Shown in pieces: positions 35,032 to 43,278 of a DNA stretch of 64,000 nucleotides. The notes beneath the pieces are model-generated. The model did no database searches and was not told where the DNA came from. It was given only the letters and a program-made list of their open reading frames with translations. Position numbers and translations under genes: made by a program. The stretch spans positions 682,001 to 746,000 of the forward strand of contig NZ_FOMT01000001.1 of NCBI RefSeq assembly GCF_900112695.1, written 5' to 3'. How positions within the stretch are numbered: position 1 is the stretch's first letter; each line of letters opens with the position of its first letter. This DNA is from Paenibacillus catalpae (GTDB lineage: Bacteria; Bacillota; Bacilli; Paenibacillales; Paenibacillaceae).

Positions 35032-35240
35032 ATTCCAACATTATTGTCTAGATCAGAGCAACGTCTCGTTCAAGCTGTGCAACACCGCCAGTTGCACTAT
35101 CTCCATCGGCAATGTAATACAGCACACAGGGGCAGAGCAAACTAAAGAAGTTAGGGGATTAATGGTGCTTAAAATAAAATCGGGGACAAAATTTGCGTTG
35201 TTGACTGTCGCTAGTTTGCTAAATGACTAACATCATGCTA

Positions 35241-35285
35241 ATAACGGAAAGACCTCTGAGTATACATCAGAGGTCTTTCCGTTAT
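35241..35285. terminator. Strong hairpin at the 3' end of the TetR gene
   Basis: A perfect 19-bp inverted repeat (35241-35259 with 35267-35285) that overlaps the tetR stop codon. It lacks a long T-run but is probably the transcript end for tetR and a backstop for the convergent SDR gene. Confidence 0.65.
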
Positions 35286-35839
35286 TGATCCAATTCAAGA
35301 TTCCGATCTAACAATATTCCCAGCTGTTTGGCCACAACATCGACCGGTTCCTTCAATTCTTCGGTAAACCACGATTCGACGAGCCCCACGATGGCTGTTC
35401 CAAGAAAATGAATCAATACTTCCTTGTTTAACCCTTCATTTACCCCTCTCGATACGTTTACGCAGTGCATTAATCGTTCATTTACATACTCAAGAAACCG
35501 GGTGCGATAGGAATTCACTTCTTTGCTTTTCAGCATCGTTGAAAAAAAATCGTAATTGCGCTCGAAATAATCGAACCAAATGAGACTTCCATCTGCAAAG
35601 CTCATACCGGATGCGGATTCGCAAATGTTTCTCAGTTCGTTAATATGTTCCATCACGATCTGATCCAACAGATCGAATTTATCTAAGTAATGAAGATAAA
35701 TGGTTCTTCGGCCAACGTTTGCCTTGTCGGAAATATCCTGCATCGTAATTTGGTCAAACTTTTTTTTCGACATTAACGCAAGAAGTGCGGTTTTTATGGC
35801 TTCCTGCGACTTAAGTTTTCTTCTATCGACTTTAGACAC
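35282..35839 (-). CDS. TetR-family transcriptional regulator
   Basis: A protein of 185 residues from a GTG at 35839, chosen because GGAGG lies six bases upstream (the open frame extends to 35872). The N-terminal TetR HTH reads ITMQDISDKANVGRRTIYLHY, with Phe-Asp following in the usual place. The C-terminal ligand/dimer domain contains the motif YDFFSTMLKSKEVNSYRTRF. It is divergent from the SDR gene at 36014, sharing a 170-base control region, and so is likely to repress that gene and itself in response to a small organic ligand. Confidence 0.9.
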   Translation of the reverse strand: MSKVDRRKLKSQEAIKTALLALMSKKKFDQITMQDISDKANVGRRTIYLHYLDKFDLLDQIVMEHINELRNICESASGMSFADGSLIWFDYFERNYDFFSTMLKSKEVNSYRTRFLEYVNERLMHCVNVSRGVNEGLNKEVLIHFLGTAIVGLVESWFTEELKEPVDVVAKQLGILLDRNLELDQ

Positions 35840-35913
35840 CCTAACCTCCGCTATCAAATCGCACAATATCAAATGGTTTGTGCACTAATGCACCAAGCAG
35901 CCTCGTTTGGCCA

Positions 35914-35941
35914 TTGAAGAGACTTTGTTAACGTATATAAT
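35914..35941 (+). promoter_or_regulatory. Promoter of the second SDR gene with candidate TetR operator
   Basis: TTGAAG (35914-35919), 16 bases, TATAAT (35936-35941). An inverted repeat TGTTA-N10-TAACA (about 35926-35945) covers the -10 region and is a reasonable TetR operator candidate. Confidence 0.55.
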
Positions 35942-36013
35942 AACACACAGATGTACAACAATACATCGATATGTAGGGCACTAGATGACTCACAATATTG
36001 GGGAGGAGTTCCG

Positions 36014-36814
36014 ATGGATCTTAAACTAAATGGGAAAATAGCGATCGTTACGGGTGCAAGCACGGGGATCGGCTTCGCCTGTTCGAAAGCGTTGTATGAA
36101 GAAGGGGTATCCTTAGTTATGGTGGCGAGAGATCAAGATCGTCTACAACAAGCTTCGGATACGATACGTTCAGGCTATTCTAAGGAAGAAGCAGCTCGTA
36201 TTGTACTCGTAGCGGGCGACATGATGGAATCAGAAACCGTACGGCAAGCGGTAAATGCGGCAATCGAGCATTTTGGCCGTATCGATATATTAATTAATAA
36301 TGCGGGGAACGCAAGCTTCGGGCCGTTTTTTGAACTTTCCGATGAAGCTTTTCTGGATGCGTGGCAATTAAAACTTCTCGGCTACATGAGGATGGTAAAG
36401 GAAACGGCGCCTCATATGATTAAGCAGAGGGATGGGCGCATCATTAATATCGTCGGCAAGGCAGGTCGGACGCCGACGCCCGGCTATCTGCCCGGCAGCA
36501 CTGCGAACGCGGCTATATTGAATTTCACGAGAGGCATATCCAGCGAATTGGCCGCATCGAACGTCAGAATCAACTCCATTTCGCCAGGAGCAACGGAAAC
36601 GGATCGCGTGATCAGGTACACGAAGGGACTCGCGGAACAGAAGGGGACCAACGTCGAATCGCAAAGGTCCAGCATGAGCGCAACGATTCCAATCGGACAC
36701 ATGGTGAGTCCGGACGAAATCGCGGCCATGGCCTTGCTGCTTGTGTCTGACCGAGTGCCTTCCGTCACAGGCACGGAAATCATTATTGACGGTGGAGAAA
36801 CGCCTGGCGTATAG
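36014..36814 (+). CDS. SDR-fold protein lacking the Ser-Tyr-Lys catalytic set
   Basis: A protein of 266 residues from the ATG at 36014 (GGGGAGGAG upstream; the frame is open to 35951). The NAD(P)-binding TGASTGIG (13-20) and NNAG (95-98) motifs are intact and the C-terminus ends TGTEIIIDGGETPGV like classical SDRs. At the active site the sequence is NIVGKAG..GYLPGSTANAAI, which puts Gly148, Gly161 and Asn165 where Ser, Tyr and Lys normally are. A subset of SDRs with this P-G-S-T-A-N-A-A pattern exists, so it may use other residues. It is regulated by the divergent TetR. The cofactor fold is certain; the activity is not. Confidence 0.85.
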   Translation: MDLKLNGKIAIVTGASTGIGFACSKALYEEGVSLVMVARDQDRLQQASDTIRSGYSKEEAARIVLVAGDMMESETVRQAVNAAIEHFGRIDILINNAGNASFGPFFELSDEAFLDAWQLKLLGYMRMVKETAPHMIKQRDGRIINIVGKAGRTPTPGYLPGSTANAAILNFTRGISSELAASNVRINSISPGATETDRVIRYTKGLAEQKGTNVESQRSSMSATIPIGHMVSPDEIAAMALLLVSDRVPSVTGTEIIIDGGETPGV

Positions 36815-36937
36815 CGTTGAAATGACCCGAAAAAGGAGTTTTTAACTGAACAAGAGTGGAATGCTGCATTTCACTTACTGGTAGAAGTCAAACTATACCT
36901 GATCAAAGTTATTCTGTAAAAAATAACACCTGCAAAG

Positions 36938-36965
36938 AAGCTGCCGGCATTATCGGCGGCTTTAT
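36938..36965 (+). terminator. Rho-independent terminator
   Basis: Stem AAGCTGCCG/CGGCGGCTT with one G-U pair and a short T-rich tail. Around it (36815-37096) nothing else is recognisable until the biotin operator. Confidence 0.6.
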
Positions 36966-37096
36966 TACGTTAAAGGCAGGTTAGTTTATTAATTGCAATT
37001 TAATTTTTAACCCTTTGGAAATGGAGACATAGGGTATTTTTTGTTTATCTCATGGTCTTTTTCTTTACAGTAGGTAGTCTGTCTGCTATCATGACT

Positions 37097-37134
37097 AATT
37101 GTTAACCGGTTCATATAATTCTTGGTTAACAATT
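37097..37134 (+). promoter_or_regulatory. BirA operator overlapping the biotin operon promoter
   Basis: Perfect 11-base half-sites AATTGTTAACC and GGTTAACAATT are separated by 16 bases, matching the Bacillus BirA box (TTGTTAAC-N-GTTAACAA). A -10 TATAAT (37114-37119) sits inside the spacer, so biotinyl-AMP-loaded BirA would block transcription of all six bio genes. Confidence 0.95.
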
Positions 37135-37161
37135 AAATTGAATAACGGACGGTGATTATTT

Positions 37162-38514
37162 CTGAGATCAAACTTCGAACAACTTGCATCCCTGAATAAG
37201 GAACACTTATGGCATCCTTTTACTCAGATGAAAGACTACATACATTCCGATCCTCTTATCATCGAACGAGGAGAAGGAATTAAACTTTATGACATCCAAG
37301 GACGCGCATATTACGACGGATTCTCGTCCGTGTGGCTCAACGTACACGGTCATAACGTGCCGGAACTTAATAAGGCGATCACGGATCAATTAGGACGAGT
37401 CGCCCATTCAACTCTTCTGGGAATGGCTAACGTACCGGCTATCGAGCTTGCGGAGAAGTTGACTTTGATCGCACCTAAAGGATTAAACAAGGTTTTTTAC
37501 TCCGATTCGGGAGCAACCGGAGTCGAGATCGCAATCAAAATGGCTTTTCAATATTGGCATAACCAAGGGGCACGGGAAAAAAAGACGTTTATTACGATGA
37601 AACAAGCGTATCACGGAGATACAATCGGGGCGGTAAGCGTCGGCGCGATTCCTCTCTATCACGAAGTATTCCGCCCCATGCTATTCCCTTCACACGTCAT
37701 TCCGTACCCTTATGCGTATCGCCATGAAGGCGATGAGACGAAGGCAATGGAAGCAACGATATCCGCGCTTCGTCATTTACTCGAGACCCGCGGAGAGGAA
37801 ATTGCCGCTCTCATCGTGGAGCCGATCGTGCAAGGGGCCGGCGGCATCGTCGTCATGCCGCCAGGCTGTTTGCGAGAGATGGCTGATCTATGCCGCAAGC
37901 ATGATGTGCTCTTGATCGCCGACGAGGTAGCGACCGGTTTCGGTCGGACCGGCGCGATGTTCGCTTGCGATCTCGAAGCTGTTAGTCCGGATTTGATGGT
38001 GATCGGGAAAGGCCTTACAGGAGGTTATTTGCCTGTGGCGGCGACACTTGCAACGGATGACGTATACAACGCATTTTATGCCGATTACGAAGAACAGAAA
38101 ACCTTTTTCCATGGCCATTCCTTCACGGGAAACCCGCTTGGATGCGCCGTTGCTTTGGCTAGCCTGAAGTTGTTCGAAGATCGCAGCCTGATTGAAGGAG
38201 TAAGAATGAAAGCCTCGTTCGTCGAGCAGAAGCTAAGAGCGCTTCAAGATCGCCCGTACGTCGGAGAAATAAGGCAGAAGGGGCTGATGATCGGTATTGA
38301 ACTCGTCCGAGATAAGGTAACGCGTCAACCCTACGATTGGGAAGAGCGGATCGGCGTTCGCGCGACTCTGCGAGCCAGAGAGCTCGGGATGCTTACGAGA
38401 CCGCTCGGCAACGTGATGGTCTTTATTCCTCCACTTGTCAGTACGGAAACCGAGCTGGATGCTATGACGGATATTTTGGCGGAATCGATTATTAGCGTCA
38501 CCGAAGGCGGTTGA
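37162..38514 (+). CDS. bioA: Adenosylmethionine-8-amino-7-oxononanoate aminotransferase
   Basis: A class III PLP aminotransferase that converts KAPA to DAPA using SAM. Visible motifs: the substrate-site HLWHPFTQM near the N-terminus, GVEIAIKMAFQYW, LIADEVATGFGRTG, and the PLP lysine Lys283 in VIGKGLTGGY. The first ATG (37228) would cut off LWHPFTQ, which is conserved in BioA. The frame upstream is open back to a stop at 37153 and has no ATG, GTG or TTG. A CTG at 37162, preceded by GGTGATTATTT, is the best start, giving 450 residues. It is the first gene of the operon and ends overlapping the start of bioD. Confidence 0.93.
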   Translation: MRSNFEQLASLNKEHLWHPFTQMKDYIHSDPLIIERGEGIKLYDIQGRAYYDGFSSVWLNVHGHNVPELNKAITDQLGRVAHSTLLGMANVPAIELAEKLTLIAPKGLNKVFYSDSGATGVEIAIKMAFQYWHNQGAREKKTFITMKQAYHGDTIGAVSVGAIPLYHEVFRPMLFPSHVIPYPYAYRHEGDETKAMEATISALRHLLETRGEEIAALIVEPIVQGAGGIVVMPPGCLREMADLCRKHDVLLIADEVATGFGRTGAMFACDLEAVSPDLMVIGKGLTGGYLPVAATLATDDVYNAFYADYEEQKTFFHGHSFTGNPLGCAVALASLKLFEDRSLIEGVRMKASFVEQKLRALQDRPYVGEIRQKGLMIGIELVRDKVTRQPYDWEERIGVRATLRARELGMLTRPLGNVMVFIPPLVSTETELDAMTDILAESIISVTEGG

Positions 38515-38519
38515 GTGAC

Positions 38520-39263
38520 ATGAATGAAGCGATTGCTGAAACGTCCATACGCGGTTTATTCGTGACAGGTACGGACACCGGAGTTGGGAAAACAATATTG
38601 ACTGCCGCCATTGCCGCCGTGCTTCGTGCCGAAGGGGTGAACGTCGGCGTATGGAAGCCGGTTCAATCCGGTGCTTCGACCGGCAGCGGAATGACGGATG
38701 CCGAGAGACTGCTGCAACTCACGGGAATACGGGAACGACCCGAAGCCGTAGCGCCTTTTACGTTCGAAGCTCCGTTAACGCCGGTGCTCGCTGCCAAGCA
38801 ATCCGGGGTAACGCTGTCGCTAAAGGAGCTTATTTCCGCCGGTGCACCGCTCGTTGATCGTTACCAAGCGCTGATCGTCGAAGGCGCCGGCGGCGTCGCG
38901 GTACCATTGACCGATGACGCTCTCATGGCCGACTTCATTTCGGAGCTTCGTTTGCCTGCTTTGATCGTGGCTCGCTCCGGCCTTGGCACGATTAACCACA
39001 CGCTTCTGACGGCTTCCTATCTCAAGCAGCTGGGAGTCCCTCTCATTGGTGTCATCATGAACGACTGTACGGAGCCAGATGACGATCCGAGTATTGCCGC
39101 GAACGCGGAGCTCATCGAAAGCTATGGCGGACTTAAGGTCCTTGGCCGGTTTCCCCTTCTATCTGCCGATGCGAATACTGAAACGTTAGTACATATCATT
39201 CGAGAAACGATAGAGCTCGCGCCTATTAGAGATGCAATTATACTTCAATCCTTGGGAGGATAA
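38520..39263 (+). CDS. bioD: Dethiobiotin synthetase
   Basis: An ATP-dependent carboxylase closing the ureido ring of DAPA. The P-loop is GTDTGVGKT and the ATP/DAPA site includes VWKPVQSG and VEGAGG. About 247 residues from the ATG at 38520 (AAGGCGG nine bases upstream); a TTG at 38511 that overlaps the bioA stop is an alternative and would give tight coupling. Five bases separate it from bioB. Confidence 0.95.
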   Translation: MNEAIAETSIRGLFVTGTDTGVGKTILTAAIAAVLRAEGVNVGVWKPVQSGASTGSGMTDAERLLQLTGIRERPEAVAPFTFEAPLTPVLAAKQSGVTLSLKELISAGAPLVDRYQALIVEGAGGVAVPLTDDALMADFISELRLPALIVARSGLGTINHTLLTASYLKQLGVPLIGVIMNDCTEPDDDPSIAANAELIESYGGLKVLGRFPLLSADANTETLVHIIRETIELAPIRDAIILQSLGG

Positions 39264-39268
39264 ACAAA

Positions 39269-40267
39269 ATGGAAACCATTATTGCAGGTATGCAGTGGCA
39301 GTCTCTTGCCGAGAAAGCGTTGAGCGGGGAATGCCTGACTTTAGAGGAAGGTCTCGCCGTGCTCGAAGCGGACAATGACGAAGTGCTGCTGATCATGAAT
39401 GCCGCGTTTGCGGTGAGAAAGCATTTCTACGGCAAAAAAGTGAAGCTGAACATGATCATTAACGCCAAAAGCGGTCTTTGCCCCGAGGACTGCGGCTATT
39501 GTTCGCAATCGATTGTTTCGACGGCGCCGGTCGCCAAATACACCCTGCTCGATAAAGAAACGCTACTTGCCGGCGCGCGCGAAGCGATGGCCCGCAAGGC
39601 CGGAACCTATTGCATCGTAGCGGCCGGAAAAGGACCGACGGACAAAGAGCTTAATCAAGTGGTAGACGCGGTAAGAGAAATTCGCGAAACGATGCCGCTT
39701 AAAATTTGCGCATGCCTGGGCATTCTCAAGGGTGATCAAGCCGAACGTCTTGCCGAAGCCGGCGTTCATCGTTATAACCACAATTTGAATACCAGCAAAG
39801 CCAACTACCCCTCCATCACGACGACTCACACCTATGATCAACGCGTTGAAACCGTAGAGAGGGTAAAGATGCACGGTATGTCTCCTTGTTCCGGCGTTAT
39901 TATCGGTATGGGAGAGACCGATCAAGAAATCGTCGAAATGGCTTATGCACTCCGCGAGCTAGATGCGGATTCGATACCGATCAATTTCCTGAACGCGATA
40001 CCTGGAACGCCTTTGGAGCATGCTAGCCGCACCCCGGCGATGAAGGCATTAAAGGTATTAGCCTTATTTAGATTCATTTGTCCGTCCAAAGAAATCCGCG
40101 TGGCAGGCGGCCGAGAAGTCAACCTCCGTTCGCTGCAGTCCTTGTCTTTATACGCCGCCAATTCTTTGTTCGTAGGCGATTATTTAACGACTGCAGGCCA
40201 AGAAGTATCCGCCGATCACCAGACCATCGAAGATTTGGGATTCGAAATCGAATTGAACGCCCTGTAA
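39269..40267 (+). CDS. bioB: Biotin synthase
   Basis: A radical-SAM enzyme of 332 residues that inserts sulfur into dethiobiotin. The cluster motif is Cys71-x3-Cys75-x2-Cys78 (GLCPEDCGYCSQ). YNHNLNT, the conserved GMGE and RVAGGRE segments of BioB are present, the last with the arginine and asparagine ligand region of the 2Fe-2S cluster. GGGAGGA ribosome binding site. It lies in the middle of the bio operon. Confidence 0.97.
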   Translation: METIIAGMQWQSLAEKALSGECLTLEEGLAVLEADNDEVLLIMNAAFAVRKHFYGKKVKLNMIINAKSGLCPEDCGYCSQSIVSTAPVAKYTLLDKETLLAGAREAMARKAGTYCIVAAGKGPTDKELNQVVDAVREIRETMPLKICACLGILKGDQAERLAEAGVHRYNHNLNTSKANYPSITTTHTYDQRVETVERVKMHGMSPCSGVIIGMGETDQEIVEMAYALRELDADSIPINFLNAIPGTPLEHASRTPAMKALKVLALFRFICPSKEIRVAGGREVNLRSLQSLSLYAANSLFVGDYLTTAGQEVSADHQTIEDLGFEIELNAL

Positions 40268-40279
40268 GGCGGTGACATC

Positions 40280-41455
40280 ATGGAATGGATGGAAAAAGAA
40301 CTCAAAACGTTGGCTGAAGCATCGTTGGAACGCTCCTTGCGCGAACACGGTACCGTCTCCGGACTTCCTGGTTACACGAAGCGCGGCGGACGAACGCTGC
40401 TCAATCTTTCCTCCAATAACTATCTGGGACTCGCCGAACATCCTGCTATCATCGAAGCGATGAGGGAAACTCTGTTATCCGAGGGAGTCGGGGCCGGCGC
40501 TTCGCGACTCGTAACGGGAAACAGATCGCCTTACGTCCAGTTGGAGCAATCGCTGGCCGATTGGCAGGGCTGCGAGGCTGCCCTGGTTATCGCCAACGGC
40601 TATATGGCCAATACCGGCGTAATCGGCGCTCTTGTTCGCCGAGGAGATGTCGTATTCAGCGATCGGTTGAACCATGCAAGCATCGTGGACGGAGTCGTGC
40701 TGAGTCGAGCGGAGAATGTCCGTTACCGTCATAACGACATGGATCATTTGAGATCCTTGTTAAACAAGTACCGCGATCATCGGCGAAAGCTGATCGTTAC
40801 GGATGCCGTCTTTTCCATGGACGGCGACCAAGCGTGCTTGCGCGAACTCGTTGCTCTCAAACGAGAGTACGGAGCGATGCTTATGGTGGACGAGGCACAC
40901 AGCGGAGGGATTTACGGGAGGCGCGGCGAGGGATTGTGCCATGAACTCGGACTGCAGGATGAAGTCGATATTCATATGGGAACGTTCAGTAAATCGTTCG
41001 GCGTTTACGGAGCCTATATTTGCGGCAGCCGCTCATTGATTCGGTGGTTAGTGAATAAAGCTAGGCCGCTTATTTATTCGACGGCTTTACCGCCTGCTCT
41101 CGTGGCCGGTATTTCAAAAGCGTTAGAGGTAGTCATTGCGGATCACTGGCGTCGAGAAAGATTGTCCGAGGCAAGCAGGTCATTTCGCTCTTCGCTTCGT
41201 GCCGCCGGCTTCATTATTGGCGCTGGCGACTCACCTATCGTACCGTTGATCGTGGGTGATAATGAAACCGTATTGCGATTTAGCGGCGCGCTTGAAGAGA
41301 ATGGGCTCGCAGCGGTTGCGATTCGTCCGCCGACCGTTCCCGACGGTACGGCTCGCATTCGCTTTTCGTTATCGGCCGTACATTCCGTTAAAGAGCTGAT
41401 CGATGCCGCCGACTGTATCCGCACAACCGGTATTCAAATGGGGGTGCTGCGATGA
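40280..41455 (+). CDS. bioF: 8-amino-7-oxononanoate synthase
   Basis: An alpha-oxoamine synthase that condenses pimeloyl-ACP (or CoA) with alanine. A protein of 391 residues with NYLGLAEHP, SDRLNHASIVDG, MVDEAHSGG and PLP Lys238 in GTFSKSFGVYG. The very similar glycine C-acetyltransferase is ruled out by the bio context. Its stop overlaps the start of the next gene as ATGA. Confidence 0.95.
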   Translation: MEWMEKELKTLAEASLERSLREHGTVSGLPGYTKRGGRTLLNLSSNNYLGLAEHPAIIEAMRETLLSEGVGAGASRLVTGNRSPYVQLEQSLADWQGCEAALVIANGYMANTGVIGALVRRGDVVFSDRLNHASIVDGVVLSRAENVRYRHNDMDHLRSLLNKYRDHRRKLIVTDAVFSMDGDQACLRELVALKREYGAMLMVDEAHSGGIYGRRGEGLCHELGLQDEVDIHMGTFSKSFGVYGAYICGSRSLIRWLVNKARPLIYSTALPPALVAGISKALEVVIADHWRRERLSEASRSFRSSLRAAGFIIGAGDSPIVPLIVGDNETVLRFSGALEENGLAAVAIRPPTVPDGTARIRFSLSAVHSVKELIDAADCIRTTGIQMGVLR

Positions 41456-42201
41456 ACGCATCGGATAACATCGGAACTGTCCTATGGCTGACCGGATGGA
41501 GCATGCCGGACTCGGTTTTCGATAAACTTCGCGCGTCATTGCCGGATTTTCAACATGCAACCGTTGACTATAGCGAAGCCGATACTCCGGAAAAAATGCT
41601 GCTTCTGACTGAAACGGCGGCAAGAAAAATGCAGCCCCCCTTATTGATAGGAGGTTGGTCGCTCGGCGGTTTATTGGCGCTAAGACTCGCAGTCAAAGGG
41701 CTGGCTGACGGTCTTTTGTTATTTGCAGCACCTGCTCGATTTACCCGTCCCAAAGAGGAGTCGGATCTCGGTTGGGCGGATGCGTATGTGAGACAGATGA
41801 TCGCCGGACTTTCGATAGACCGAGAGACGGTTGAAACTAAATTCCGACGAATGTTGTTTACGGAAGCAGAACGCGAGGCGGGAATAGACAGGAAACTTCC
41901 TCCTTCCTGCGTATGGACGGTCCCGGCTTTAATCGCAGGTCTTCAAATTTTGCGAAGCGAGGAGGTCTTATCTCAACTGAACCATGTCCGTTGCCCGGTT
42001 TTACTCGTTCATGGTACGGAAGATAAAATTTGTCCTTATAGCGCCGCATTGGAGCTTGCCTCATTCGTGCCTCAAGCTATGCTTCATACCATACCCTTTT
42101 GCGGCCATGCGCCGTTCTTGGGAAGGGAAGAGGAGATTGCAGAACGATTCAGGAGATGGTGGCATGATCAATCGGACAACAGCAATTCAACGTCAATTTA
42201 A
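41452..42201 (+). CDS. bioH: Pimeloyl-ACP methyl ester esterase (BioH-type alpha/beta hydrolase)
   Basis: A protein of 249 residues with nucleophile Ser70 in GGWSLGG and the likely acid Asp191 (HGTEDKICP) and base His219 (FCGHAPF). Sequence alone makes it a generic alpha/beta hydrolase. Its position between bioF and bioC supports the job of releasing pimeloyl-ACP from its methyl ester after BioC-primed chain extension. It overlaps bioF by four bases and bioC by 38. Confidence 0.85.
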   Translation: MNASDNIGTVLWLTGWSMPDSVFDKLRASLPDFQHATVDYSEADTPEKMLLLTETAARKMQPPLLIGGWSLGGLLALRLAVKGLADGLLLFAAPARFTRPKEESDLGWADAYVRQMIAGLSIDRETVETKFRRMLFTEAEREAGIDRKLPPSCVWTVPALIAGLQILRSEEVLSQLNHVRCPVLLVHGTEDKICPYSAALELASFVPQAMLHTIPFCGHAPFLGREEEIAERFRRWWHDQSDNSNSTSI

Positions 42202-42994
42202 CCGTAGTGCAGACGGCTCGTATGATGTTCACGCCGATGTGCAGCGCATGATGGCAGTCCAGCTTGCTAAGTCACTCATAGAGAGGCTTGGTAAGAGAAA
42301 TACAGACGGACTAAAACTGCTGGAAGTCGGCTGCGGCACGGGTGCTTTGACCGAAATGTTGGCGAATCAATGGCCCCGTGCTTCCATTACTGCGCTAGAT
42401 ATTGCACCTGCAATGATTAAAGCAGCCAAACAACGCAATATAGCTAGTCAATCGGCTGATTTACGCTTTATACAAGCCGATGTGGAGACGTGGGCCTCCG
42501 GAGTCTCGTCGGATTCCTTTGACCTCATCGTTTCCAGCGCCTGCTTTCAGTGGCTAAGTCACCCGAGGCAAACATTAAACCACCTTAGACAGATCCTTAG
42601 ACCGGGAGGCTTGCTCGTGTTCACGACCTTCGGGCCGGAAACGTTTCGCGAGCTCCATCAAGCTTTTGAAGTAGTGTATTTGGCGAACGGAATGAAGCCG
42701 CAGCGGCACGGACTATCGTTTCTATCGGCTTCTCAATGGAATAACGTTCTTTTGGAAGCCGGGTTTTCTAACATCCACTGTCAGCAGGAGACTCAAATGG
42801 AAACATACGCAACGCCAAGAGCATTCCTTCAATCCGTAAAAGCGATGGGAGCGAGTACGTCTGAAGCGAACAAGATCGATGGACTAAGCGCTCGACGCCT
42901 ATTTGCCAACATGTATAAGGAATACGAGGAAAGGTATAGTACTCAGGGGGGCGTCGTTTCTACTTACGAACTTCTACTCATCGAAGCAGAATAA
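42164..42994 (+). CDS. bioC: Malonyl-ACP O-methyltransferase
   Basis: A protein of 276 residues from the ATG at 42164 (AGGAGATGG upstream; the open frame runs back to 41984 inside bioH). It begins with the BioC-like RTTAIQRQFNRSADGSYDVH, has the SAM-binding LLEVGCGTGALTEML and the post-motif LDIAPAMIKAA, and contains SSACFQWLSHP and FTTFGPETFRELH that are typical of BioC. It methylates malonyl-ACP so that fatty-acid synthesis can build pimelate. Last gene of the operon. Confidence 0.95.
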   Translation: MINRTTAIQRQFNRSADGSYDVHADVQRMMAVQLAKSLIERLGKRNTDGLKLLEVGCGTGALTEMLANQWPRASITALDIAPAMIKAAKQRNIASQSADLRFIQADVETWASGVSSDSFDLIVSSACFQWLSHPRQTLNHLRQILRPGGLLVFTTFGPETFRELHQAFEVVYLANGMKPQRHGLSFLSASQWNNVLLEAGFSNIHCQQETQMETYATPRAFLQSVKAMGASTSEANKIDGLSARRLFANMYKEYEERYSTQGGVVSTYELLLIEAE

Positions 42995-43051
42995 TGCGAA
43001 GCGCGGGTGCATGCAATCTAACGGGGGAACGTTAGTAAACTGCAACAGTTT

Positions 43052-43106
43052 AAAACCTTCTATTTGAAGCAACTAGAATGAATTGCTTCAATAGGAGGTT
43101 TTGTTA
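43052..43106 (+). terminator. Rho-independent terminator of the bio operon
   Basis: A long stem (AAAACCTTCTATT..TGAAGCAA paired with TTGCTTCA..ATAGGAGGTTTT) and a T-containing tail. Confidence 0.85.
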
Positions 43107-43230
43107 TGATTATTAGCTAACGGATACAAATCTGATAAGACGAATGGATATTGCAACGCTTCAGTGGGTATTAAAAAATAGGGTTGAATTTAATTCGGAT
43201 CTAGCGTTTAATAATAGCTAAGTCAAATGT

Positions 43231-43240
43231 TAAACGTTTA
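43231..43240. promoter_or_regulatory. LacI-type operator 1 (TAAACGTTTA)
   Basis: A perfect 10-base palindrome 39 bases upstream of the DUF4432 gene start. It has the same sequence as the operators at 45745, 46762, 49558, 58033 and 58198. Confidence 0.75.
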
Positions 43241-43278
43241 GATAATCAACCACCGACTGTGCGAGAGGAGTCCTTAAA

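Noticed and set aside
34931..35230. 99-codon frame after the first SDR gene
   Set aside because: It starts inside the SDR gene and runs through a terminator; no motif, no ribosome binding site.
41984..42163. N-terminal extension of bioC by 60 codons
   Set aside because: The extra residues overlap bioH in another frame and do not resemble BioC; the ATG at 42164 has a good ribosome binding site and starts the conserved domain.
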